This document shows positions 26,898 through 33,698 of a stretch of DNA of 55,185 bases, in pieces. Positions within the stretch are counted from its first letter, which is position 1. The number at the start of each line of letters is the position of its first letter. The stretch comes from Fluviicola sp. (GTDB lineage: Bacteria > Bacteroidota > Bacteroidia > Flavobacteriales_D > Crocinitomicaceae), in assembly GCA_031260455.1 (NCBI GenBank), contig JAIRJW010000002.1:1-55185 (forward strand), given 5' to 3'. A program made the translations under genes and the position numbers. The notes under the pieces are model-generated. The model saw only the letters and a list, made by a program, of their open reading frames with translations, was not told the DNA's origin and searched no databases.

Positions 26898-27320
26898 ATG
26901 AACTGGGGAAAAGGAATTATTGTCGGAATGGTTCTGTTTATGGGATTTATTATTACTATGGTAGTCATTATGATGCAACAGAAAATCGATCTGGTACAGG
27001 AAGATTATTACCAACAGGAATTGGAATACAATAAACAATATGATGCGGAATCAAATTATCTGAGCGCTCAAAAACCCATTGAAATCAGGTCGAGCGCAGA
27101 TACACTACTCCTGGCTTTTCCCGCTGATTTTCAAACAGGAAAAGCCACTGTTCAGCTTCAGCGACCAAATAACAAAGAGTTGGACACCACGTTCACAATT
27201 GATGTGAGAGGACAAGTCAAAATTCCGGTCAAACGTATCGAAAAAGGACAATTCAAGTGCATTATTTCCGGAATTTACCGTGGAAAAGTATATCAAATGA
27301 GCCAACAGGTTACCTTATGA
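26898..27320 (+). CDS. ccoH: FixH/CcoH family protein
   Basis: 140 residues: an N-terminal membrane helix (about 7-26, IIVGMVLFMGFIITMVVIM), then VQEDYYQQELEYNKQYDA, the characteristic FixH block, and a beta-rich periplasmic domain. CcoH helps oxidase assembly and can remain as a subunit. It is coupled by ATGA to the next gene and follows ccoG after 37 bases. Confidence 0.93.
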   Translation: MNWGKGIIVGMVLFMGFIITMVVIMMQQKIDLVQEDYYQQELEYNKQYDAESNYLSAQKPIEIRSSADTLLLAFPADFQTGKATVQLQRPNNKELDTTFTIDVRGQVKIPVKRIEKGQFKCIISGIYRGKVYQMSQQVTL

Positions 27321-28078
27321 CCTTTTACCTGAGTTTGTTTCTCCTGGGGCTGGCGGGTTCGTTTCACTGCATGACCATGTGCGGACCGATTTCCATGGCT
27401 TTACCTTTGAATCGTCAGTCAAGCAGCACATTGATTCGGGGAATTCTCCTGAATAATTTCGGAAGAATCGTCACTTACAGCTCATTGGGACTGATTTTCG
27501 GTACCATTGGGTTTTCATTGGGAGTTTTCCGTTTTTTCCAGATCGGAAGCATTGTGTTTGGGCTTACCTTAATCGTTTTAGCCTGGCACCGGCAGTGGAT
27601 CAACAAACTCGAATTACGGAACCGGATCTTCAACCAGTGGACTTCCCGAAAAATAGGGTCATTACTCCGCAAAAAAGGACATTTCAACTTATTTTTCATC
27701 GGTTTACTAAATGGTTTGCTTCCCTGTGGAATGATCTTTCTGGCACTCGCTTCTTCCCTCCTCTCTTCCAATCCTTGGGAAACCGCTTTGGGAATGAGTT
27801 TCTTTGGTCTGGGAACACTTCCGGGGATGGTCAGCGTGGCGTATTTCGCACAAAAAATGGGGCAGTCTTTCCGAGGCAAATTGACACATATCTACCCATA
27901 TTTACTTACACTGATCGGGATTCTGGTCGTACTCCGCGGAACCAACCTCGGAATTCCATACCTAAGCCCGAAAATCGAAACAACTCAGCGCACAAAGCAC
28001 CAAACAGATAGCGAAATGCTTCAAAAACAGGTAATGTGCCACACGATCGATCGGGAAAAAGAAGAAACAAGTGATTAG
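27317..28078 (+). CDS. TauE/SafE-like membrane protein of cbb3 oxidase clusters
   Basis: 253 residues from MTFYLSLFLLGLAGSFHC. The longer frame is an out-of-frame extension into ccoH. Six or so membrane helices are visible. The first carries FHCMTMCGP and the fourth NGLLPCGM, Cys/Met-rich motifs found in the small membrane proteins next to cco genes and suggestive of copper binding (inference). Annotators usually call these sulfite exporter TauE/SafE family, but the context supports a role in oxidase maturation. The C-terminal 30 residues are polar with one Cys. It is last in the ccoGH operon and its start overlaps ccoH. Confidence 0.88.
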   Translation: MTFYLSLFLLGLAGSFHCMTMCGPISMALPLNRQSSSTLIRGILLNNFGRIVTYSSLGLIFGTIGFSLGVFRFFQIGSIVFGLTLIVLAWHRQWINKLELRNRIFNQWTSRKIGSLLRKKGHFNLFFIGLLNGLLPCGMIFLALASSLLSSNPWETALGMSFFGLGTLPGMVSVAYFAQKMGQSFRGKLTHIYPYLLTLIGILVVLRGTNLGIPYLSPKIETTQRTKHQTDSEMLQKQVMCHTIDREKEETSD

Positions 28079-28137
28079 CATTTAATCAAAATATGCTATA
28101 AATATAATTGCATTTTTTGTTGTTTACTTCTTAGGTT

Positions 28138-28242
28138 TCAGTTATTTCCACGATTTGGTCCAGAAGGTTTCTCATGGTTTTTGCTTGGATAATTCGGATT
28201 CTCTGAAGGTTTCGGAGGCACCTTTGTAGATAGCTTTTTCAT
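28138..28242 (-). CDS. Proline-rich 34-residue peptide
   Basis: An intact short frame from ATG at 28242 to TGA at 28140-28138. The peptide is Pro-, Lys- and Asn-rich (begins MKKLSTKVPPKPS, ends PSGPNRGNN), with no signal peptide and no hydrophobic segment, so it should be soluble and disordered. Composition of this type is seen in small orphan peptides of Bacteroidota, though no function is known. Support comes from the non-random composition and from a TAnnTTTG box 22 bases upstream on the same strand. It lies antisense to any read-through from the cco assembly operon. Confidence 0.5.
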   Translation of the reverse strand: MKKLSTKVPPKPSENPNYPSKNHEKPSGPNRGNN

Positions 28243-28264
28243 ATATTGAATGTTTTAATAATAA

Positions 28265-28272
28265 CAAATTTA
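28265..28272 (-). promoter_or_regulatory. -7 promoter box for the small peptide gene
   Basis: On the minus strand the sequence reads TAAATTTG, a full match to TAnnTTTG, 22 bases before the peptide's ATG. The -33 region is poor. Confidence 0.4.
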
Positions 28273-28423
28273 ATAATCTAAAATTTAGACAGCTTCTAAG
28301 TTTCGTATTTTATAAATTATGATCGACTTTTGCGAGTATTTCTGAAAAGAAACGATAAAATCAACCGTATAAATCGTATAAATACGGTATTTCAATATGT
28401 AGTTTTCCGTAAATTCTTCGAAT

Positions 28424-28453
28424 AAAAAACAAGGAATCAACTCCTCGTTTTTT
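28424..28453. terminator. Orphan terminator-like hairpin
   Basis: AAAAAACAAGGA pairs with TCCTCGTTTTTT (one mismatch) around a six-base loop, with T- or A-runs on both sides, so it could act on either strand. It lies 345 bases past the nearest plus-strand gene end and in front of the next gene, so it may end the long 3' leader of the cco assembly operon or an unannotated RNA. Confidence 0.6.
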
Positions 28454-28585
28454 GTTTAATAGCTTTGATTTCCAGATTCAATTGATTTTCTCTGCGATTT
28501 TGGGCTTATTGATCTATATTGATTTTAATCGAAAGAATGTATCTGAATGTTTAAATTTCCTTAATTCTCTCCCAACACACACTGC

Positions 28586-28593
28586 TACATTTG
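28586..28593 (+). promoter_or_regulatory. -7 promoter box for the GNAT-nitrilase gene
   Basis: TACATTTG fits TAnnTTTG exactly and ends 32 bases before the ATG. No convincing -33 TTG is seen. Confidence 0.4.
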
Positions 28594-28625
28594 ATTTTTA
28601 GGTATCTTTTACGAAAACAAACTTT

Positions 28626-30158
28626 ATGGATGTTGTTGATAATATCGAACTCACTTACTTAAGCATCTCTGATTACGAAGCCTTGAAAGAAACCATGGTA
28701 GAATCCTATACAGGGCTGGCAAATCCCTACTGGACGAGAAAACAGATCGAAACACTCATTAACCAGTTTCCGGAAGGACAGGTTGCTATCAAAGTGAACC
28801 ACCAGATCGCGGGAGTAGCACTTTCTATCATTGTGGATTCGTCAAAATACGAACATTTGCACACTTACAAGCAAATTACCGGAAATTATACGTTCAAGAC
28901 ACATCGTCCGGACGGAAATATGCTGTATGGAATTGATGTGTTTATCAAAAAAGAGTTCCGCGGACTGCGACTTGGAAGGCGTTTGTATGACTACCGGAAG
29001 GAACTTTGTGAAAAGCTGAATCTGAAGGGGATTGCTTTTGGCGGACGCATCCCGAATTACCACCACTACGCAAAAAACATGTCTCCGAAGGAATATATTG
29101 AGAAGGTGAAGCGCAAGGAAATTCATGATCCGGTACTGGATTTCCAGATGTCCAACGATTTTCACCCTTCTAAAATCCTGAAAAATTACCTGGAAGGAGA
29201 TGCGCATTCAAAAGATTATGCTGTTTTACTGGAATGGGACAATTTATACTACGAGAAGAAAAGCGAGGCACCCAGCACCATTAAAACCGTCGTCCGGCTG
29301 GGCTTGATTCAGTGGCAGATGCGCCCCTACTCCAATCTGGAGGATCTGATGCAGCAGGCAGAATATTTCGTAGATGCAGTTTCTGGTTACAGATCCGATT
29401 TTGCGTTGTTTCCCGAGTTTTTCAATGTCCCCTTAATGGCAGAGAATAACCATCTTTCGGAACCACAGGCGATCCGTGAACTGGCAAAGTACACACAAGA
29501 GATCGTTCAGCAATTCTCCAAACTGGCAATCAGTTACAACATCAATATCATCACAGGAAGTATGCCGGAAATTCAGCACGACCGGTTGTTCAATATCGGG
29601 TATTTATGTCATCGTGACGGAAGAATCGAACGTTTTGAGAAAATCCATGTGACTCCTGACGAGGTAAAAATCTGGGGAATGGAAGGCGGAAATCATATCC
29701 AGGTATTCGATACGGACTGCGGAAAGATAGGTATCCTGATCTGTTACGATGTGGAATTCCCGGAACTGAGCCGTTTACTTGCTAATGAAGGTATGGATAT
29801 TCTCTTTGTTCCTTTTTTAACAGATACGCAAAACGGATATTCGCGCGTGCGCAATTGCGCACAGGCAAGGGCCATCGAAAATGAATGTTATGTGGCAATA
29901 GCCGGAAGTGTTGGGAATTTGCCGAATGTACACAATATGGATATCCAATATGCGCAATCCATTGTGTTCACTCCCTGCGATTTTGCGTTTCCTTCCAACG
30001 GAATTAAAGCGGAAGCAACTCCGAACGCGGAAATGATTCTGATTGCTGATGTTGACATTACCTTGCTGCGCGAATTAAACCAATTCGGTTCGGTCAGAAA
30101 TCTCCGGGACAGAAGAACAGATATTTTTGAGCTGAAAAAACGGAGAAAAAGAGACTAA
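28626..30158 (+). CDS. Bifunctional GNAT acetyltransferase / carbon-nitrogen hydrolase
   Basis: 510 residues in two domains. The GNAT domain (about 5-215) includes FRGLRLGRRLYDYRKEL, the acetyl-CoA loop pattern. The nitrilase-type domain (about 220-505) carries the Glu-Lys-Cys triad: Glu near 264 (FPEFF), Lys near 337 (EKIHVTPDE) and Cys near 373 (LICYDVEFPE). The linker around 195-220 is short. Such fusions are known in Bacteroidota, but their substrate is not established. A likely scheme is amide hydrolysis of a small metabolite coupled with N-acetylation. It is cytoplasmic, with no operon partner. Confidence 0.9.
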   Translation: MDVVDNIELTYLSISDYEALKETMVESYTGLANPYWTRKQIETLINQFPEGQVAIKVNHQIAGVALSIIVDSSKYEHLHTYKQITGNYTFKTHRPDGNMLYGIDVFIKKEFRGLRLGRRLYDYRKELCEKLNLKGIAFGGRIPNYHHYAKNMSPKEYIEKVKRKEIHDPVLDFQMSNDFHPSKILKNYLEGDAHSKDYAVLLEWDNLYYEKKSEAPSTIKTVVRLGLIQWQMRPYSNLEDLMQQAEYFVDAVSGYRSDFALFPEFFNVPLMAENNHLSEPQAIRELAKYTQEIVQQFSKLAISYNINIITGSMPEIQHDRLFNIGYLCHRDGRIERFEKIHVTPDEVKIWGMEGGNHIQVFDTDCGKIGILICYDVEFPELSRLLANEGMDILFVPFLTDTQNGYSRVRNCAQARAIENECYVAIAGSVGNLPNVHNMDIQYAQSIVFTPCDFAFPSNGIKAEATPNAEMILIADVDITLLRELNQFGSVRNLRDRRTDIFELKKRRKRD

Positions 30159-30262
30159 TTCGAATTACAAATGGAGAATCTCATCCGGAATTCTTCATTT
30201 AATTATTAGATGAATGGTATTTTGGTTCTATTATTGTGTTGAATCTAGTCAAACGAAAAAAC

Positions 30263-30598
30263 ATGAAACATCTCTTTACGTTCCTACTTATTTTTTTCGC
30301 TTCCAACAGCGTGAATGCACAACTGGTATACTCTGTCGACTATGAATCTCAGGCAGATGTAAAAGTGTTTGTTGTTCAGTATGAATCACAAGCTGATTTA
30401 AAGGTTTACAAAGTGAAATATTCCTCTCAGGCAGGTGAAAATGACGGAAAATGGTTTTTTACCGATTACCAGAGCCAGGCGAAAAAAACGATATACTTTG
30501 TAAATTACGAAAGTCAGGCAGACCTGAAAATCTTTTTTGTAGCGTATGAAAGTCAAGCGGGATGGAGAAATAATAGTAAGAAGCAACTGATGTATTAA
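30263..30598 (+). CDS. Secreted DUF6150-like repeat protein
   Basis: 111 residues from MKHLFTFLLIFFASNSVNAQ, which is a clean signal peptide (cleavage after about residue 19). The frame can be read 27 bases earlier, but that would disturb the signal peptide. The mature part is about six repeats of roughly 14-18 residues around the core Y-x-SQA (YESQADVKVF, YESQADLKVY, YSSQAGENDG, YQSQAKKTIY, YESQADLKIF, YESQAGW), alternating with short beta strands. This is the pattern of DUF6150. Function is unknown; a small beta-solenoid or stacked-hairpin fold in the periplasm is likely. Confidence 0.8.
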   Translation: MKHLFTFLLIFFASNSVNAQLVYSVDYESQADVKVFVVQYESQADLKVYKVKYSSQAGENDGKWFFTDYQSQAKKTIYFVNYESQADLKIFFVAYESQAGWRNNSKKQLMY

Positions 30599-30692
30599 TT
30601 AGAGACGGAAAGCATAAAACGGAAGACGACAGAAATTTGCATGAAGTTCCCAGTCTTATATTTTTATTAAAAAAAACGGCTAACTTCGCACT

Positions 30693-31550
30693 ATGTCCTG
30701 GATAAAAAATTGGGTAAAATATCATTTCAGCAAACAGATTCACAGCGCGAAACTGCATCCTTTAGTTGGAATCCAGCAGCGCGCTTTGATGCAACACTAC
30801 CTGGTGGCACAGACAAACAAACAAGTTCCGGATTTTCGTACTACAGGATACAAAGTATTTTCTCAATTTGAAGAAGACGGCTTATTGTTGTTTCTGTTTT
30901 CGCTGATTGGTGAAGGAAGTAAAACTTTCATCGAAATCGGGGCAAATGATGGAATCAACAGCAACTGCAGTAACCTGACTATTCATTTTGGCTGGTCGGG
31001 ATTATTTTTCGAAGGTAACCCAAAACTGATCAAACGTGGTGAAAAATTCTATTCCAGAATCCCGACTCCTTACCACCCGAAGCCTCAATTTATACAGGCT
31101 ATTATCAAACGTGAAAATATCAATCAACTGATTGAAAAAACTGGTTTGTCGGGTGAAATCGAATTGTTATCCATCGATATTGACGGAAATGATTACTGGA
31201 TTTGGGATGCCCTGACGATTGTACAACCAAAAGTTGTAGTAATTGAAACTCACACTGAATTCGGTAACGAGAATATCGTAGTACCTTACGATCCTGAGTA
31301 TATATACCCAGGAAAACACCCTGTATACCATGGTGCAAGTGTTGTAGCCATGAACAAACTCGCTGAGAAGAAAGGTTACCGTCTGGTTGGCGCAAATGAC
31401 ATGGGAATTAATCAGATATATCTCCGAAAAGACTTACTTTTGGATGAGCTTCCGACCATAACTCCCGAATCAACTTTGTGGCACCCGAAGGCGAAGGCCG
31501 GACAAGCAGCTTTCAGCGAAATCAAAAATTGGAAATATTTAAAAGGATAG
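30693..31550 (+). CDS. FkbM-like SAM-dependent methyltransferase
   Basis: 285 residues. The SAM-binding loop is FIEIGANDG (about 79-87), with Asn/Ser-rich continuation and the acidic strand ELLSIDIDGNDYW (about 157-169), as in FkbM methyltransferases. The first 70 residues are a basic helical lead-in. Methyl acceptor unknown; FkbM relatives methylate sugar hydroxyls or small metabolites. It starts a three-gene run with gaps of three and two bases to the next genes. Confidence 0.8.
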   Translation: MSWIKNWVKYHFSKQIHSAKLHPLVGIQQRALMQHYLVAQTNKQVPDFRTTGYKVFSQFEEDGLLLFLFSLIGEGSKTFIEIGANDGINSNCSNLTIHFGWSGLFFEGNPKLIKRGEKFYSRIPTPYHPKPQFIQAIIKRENINQLIEKTGLSGEIELLSIDIDGNDYWIWDALTIVQPKVVVIETHTEFGNENIVVPYDPEYIYPGKHPVYHGASVVAMNKLAEKKGYRLVGANDMGINQIYLRKDLLLDELPTITPESTLWHPKAKAGQAAFSEIKNWKYLKG

Positions 31551-31553
31551 ATA

Positions 31554-32003
31554 ATGGATACACTTTTTTCAAAAGAAGCTTTGGACAAAAGCATCGAACG
31601 CATTCAAAAAATACAGCCAAATCAGCAACCACTTTGGGGAAAAATGAATTCCTCACAAATGCTGGATCATTGCAGTGAAACAATGAAAGTAGCTCGCGGA
31701 CAGAAGCAATTGAATCGCATGTTCCTGAGCTACATCATGGGAAGTTTAATGAAAAAATCTTTCTACAACGACAAACCCGTTCCGAAAAACAGCCCTACTC
31801 ATAAATCATTCATTATAACCCCGACTTCCGAGTTTGAAAAATCGAAAAAAGAATTGATTGACCACCTGGTAGCTTTCCAGGAAGGTGGACCGGAAAAATG
31901 TACGGATGCTCCTCATACTTTTTTCGGAAAACTAACTAAAGAACAGTGGGGAATGGGAATGTATAAGCATCTGGATCATCACTTACAACAATTCGGAGTA
32001 TAA
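31554..32003 (+). CDS. DUF1569 / DinB-like protein
   Basis: 149 residues ending in FFGKLTKEQWGMGMYKHLDHHLQQFGV, the diagnostic C-terminus of DUF1569, with QMLDHCSETM near residue 38. The three His sites (one in the first helix, two in HLDHH) match the metal site of the DinB four-helix bundle, so a metal-dependent thiol-handling enzyme is possible. No substrate is known. It is packed between two methyltransferase genes. Confidence 0.85.
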   Translation: MDTLFSKEALDKSIERIQKIQPNQQPLWGKMNSSQMLDHCSETMKVARGQKQLNRMFLSYIMGSLMKKSFYNDKPVPKNSPTHKSFIITPTSEFEKSKKELIDHLVAFQEGGPEKCTDAPHTFFGKLTKEQWGMGMYKHLDHHLQQFGV

Positions 32004-32005
32004 TC

Positions 32006-32647
32006 ATGGAATTCATCGATCAGGCATTAGATGATTACTGCTGCGAACATACCACGGCGGAACCTGCATTATTAGCCAAACTGAACCGCGATACGCACGT
32101 CAACATTCTGCAATCCCGAATGCTGAGCGGGCATTTTCAAGGACGCTTGTTAAGCATGCTCTCCAAAATGATTCGTCCGGAACGCATCCTGGAAATCGGA
32201 GCTTACACCGGTTATTCGGCGCTTTGCATGGCAGAAGGATTAACGGAAACGGGAAAAATTATCACACTTGATATCAACGCCCAGCTGGAAGATTTTGTGC
32301 GTTCCTATATTTCGGACAGTGATTACGCATCAAAAATCGATTACCGCATCTGCAACGCCATGGAGGAAATTCCACAACTGGATGAACAATTTGATCTGGT
32401 TTTCATCGACGCAGACAAAATGAATTACATCAATTACTACAATCTGGTATTTGATAAAGTGAAACGGGGAGGATATATTTTTTCAGACAATGTATTGTGG
32501 TCCGGTAAAGTTGTTCTGAAAGAGGGAAAACCAGACAAAGACACGCAGTTACTGAAAGATTTCAACGAAATGATCCAGAATGATCCGCGGGTTGAGAATA
32601 TCCTTCTTCCGGTCCGTGACGGGATTATGATCGCTCGAAAAAAATGA
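32006..32647 (+). CDS. Class I O-methyltransferase (YrrM/COMT type)
   Basis: 213 residues. The SAM-binding motif is ILEIGAYTGYSALCMAEGL (about 63-81), the acidic metal-binding block DLVFIDADKMNYINYY (about 131-146), and SDNVLWSGKV (about 164-173) supplies the second metal-binding Asp/Asn. These define the divalent-metal-dependent catechol-type O-methyltransferase family. The substrate is unknown. It is the last gene of the trio and is followed by a long hairpin. Confidence 0.9.
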   Translation: MEFIDQALDDYCCEHTTAEPALLAKLNRDTHVNILQSRMLSGHFQGRLLSMLSKMIRPERILEIGAYTGYSALCMAEGLTETGKIITLDINAQLEDFVRSYISDSDYASKIDYRICNAMEEIPQLDEQFDLVFIDADKMNYINYYNLVFDKVKRGGYIFSDNVLWSGKVVLKEGKPDKDTQLLKDFNEMIQNDPRVENILLPVRDGIMIARKK

Positions 32648-32651
32648 AATG

Positions 32652-32694
32652 AATGCAAAATTCAAAAGAAGTTCTGATTTTTGAATTTTGCATT
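32652..32694. terminator. Long AT-rich inverted repeat after the O-methyltransferase gene
   Basis: A 16-bp stem (AATGCAAAATTCAAAA and complement) with an 11-base loop begins five bases after the stop codon and is followed by TTTAAAT. It lies between convergent genes and probably acts as a bidirectional terminator. Confidence 0.65.
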
Positions 32695-32795
32695 TTAAAT
32701 TCCCCTGATTAATTATATATATCTCCCCGGTCATTTTCAGGAACATACGTACAGGCATTTCTTGCTTTTTCGGTTTGACGCAAAGACAAAGAACC

Positions 32796-33287
32796 TTAAG
32801 TCGGGCGGATAACTGCCTTTTCTTTCTCTAATTCCACGTCATTTGCTTTACTTTTCGACACAAATTTCCCTTCCTTGAATTCATAAGTCAACAAATCATA
32901 GCCGTCATAAGGTTTGCCGACACCTTCATTTTTGAATGGAAGTGCGATTTTCAGTACCCCTGTAAACTCTTTTCCGTTGACATAGAATGTCAGGATTTCG
33001 AGGTTTCGAAGGAATTTACTGTATTCCAGGAACACTTCGTCTGTCTCTACTTTTTTCCGGTCCGAAACGTAATAGTGAACAATTTTATAAGTATTCTTAT
33101 TATCGATCTTTTTAGGAATCGCCTTTGTAGTGAGCAAAAGCTTCTTTTTTTCCGTCACAATATCCGAGGGACAAATGCTAAAATAACTTTTCCCGACTTT
33201 TTCTTCCTTACAGTCTGTCTGAGCATTTACAGTATTCGTCAATAAACAGAATAAACTCAAAGAGCAAAACAAAACACGCATTTTCAT
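32796..33287 (-). CDS. Secreted protein of unknown function
   Basis: 163 residues with a signal peptide (LFCSLSLFCLLTNTVNAQ, cleavage after about residue 22). Two Cys (DCKEE and FSICPSD) may form a disulfide. The rest is Lys/Glu-rich with beta strands. No family is recognised. It stands alone on the minus strand, with a 411-base gap upstream. Confidence 0.6.
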   Translation of the reverse strand: MKMRVLFCSLSLFCLLTNTVNAQTDCKEEKVGKSYFSICPSDIVTEKKKLLLTTKAIPKKIDNKNTYKIVHYYVSDRKKVETDEVFLEYSKFLRNLEILTFYVNGKEFTGVLKIALPFKNEGVGKPYDGYDLLTYEFKEGKFVSKSKANDVELEKEKAVIRPT

Positions 33288-33698
33288 GAACTCAGATTTT
33301 AATAATTAAATGTAACGATTAATCACAAAACAATAATATCATTTCGAATGACAAATTTGAATTACGGAACGCATATTGTGTATCCATAAGGCAAGTTGAC
33401 CGGATTTACATTAAAATTCATTATCAAAAACAGTAACCTTTTTACTGAAATTACGTATAGTCTTTTGGGTTATAATCTTTACTCATCAGAACTGCACTTT
33501 AGAGCCTGTTTAAATTTTATATCATAAATTTGTTATAGTGGATTTTTGGTTTAGACGAGACAAATTTTGCAGGCATAATGGAATGATTCTGCCGAAATAG
33601 CGAAGCATATTCGGCGATTCATTAATATATAATAAAAAAAGTAGAGCTAAAAAATCAAACGAAGTATAAACCCAAAAGACACACAACAAAGAAATCAG
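33288..33698. other. Divergent intergenic region
   Basis: 411 AT-rich bases between the secreted unknown and the PorE-like gene. It holds the candidate repeat remnant at 33501-33620 described separately and a weak stem GCCGAA/TTCGGC at 33591-33615. No gene, RNA family or promoter box could be supported. Confidence 0.5.
33501..33620. repeat. Possible remnant of a dispersed intergenic element
   Basis: The block beginning AGAGCCTGTTTAAATTT and continuing through GACAAATTTTGCAGGCATAATGGA has the look of a dispersed Bacteroidota intergenic repeat or insertion-sequence end. A matching opposite end is not visible here, so it would be a half-element. This rests on resemblance only. Confidence 0.25.

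Larger units (their letters stand above)
28079..28625. other. Long intergenic region with a small peptide gene and an orphan terminator
   Basis: 547 bases between the cco assembly operon and the acetyltransferase-nitrilase gene. It holds a 34-residue minus-strand frame (28138-28242) with a promoter-like box, a tandem CGTATAAAT repeat (28366-28383) inside a small hairpin (CCGTAT/ATACGG), a terminator-like hairpin (28424-28453), and a -7 box for the next gene. The rest is AT-rich with no recognised content. Confidence 0.6.
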
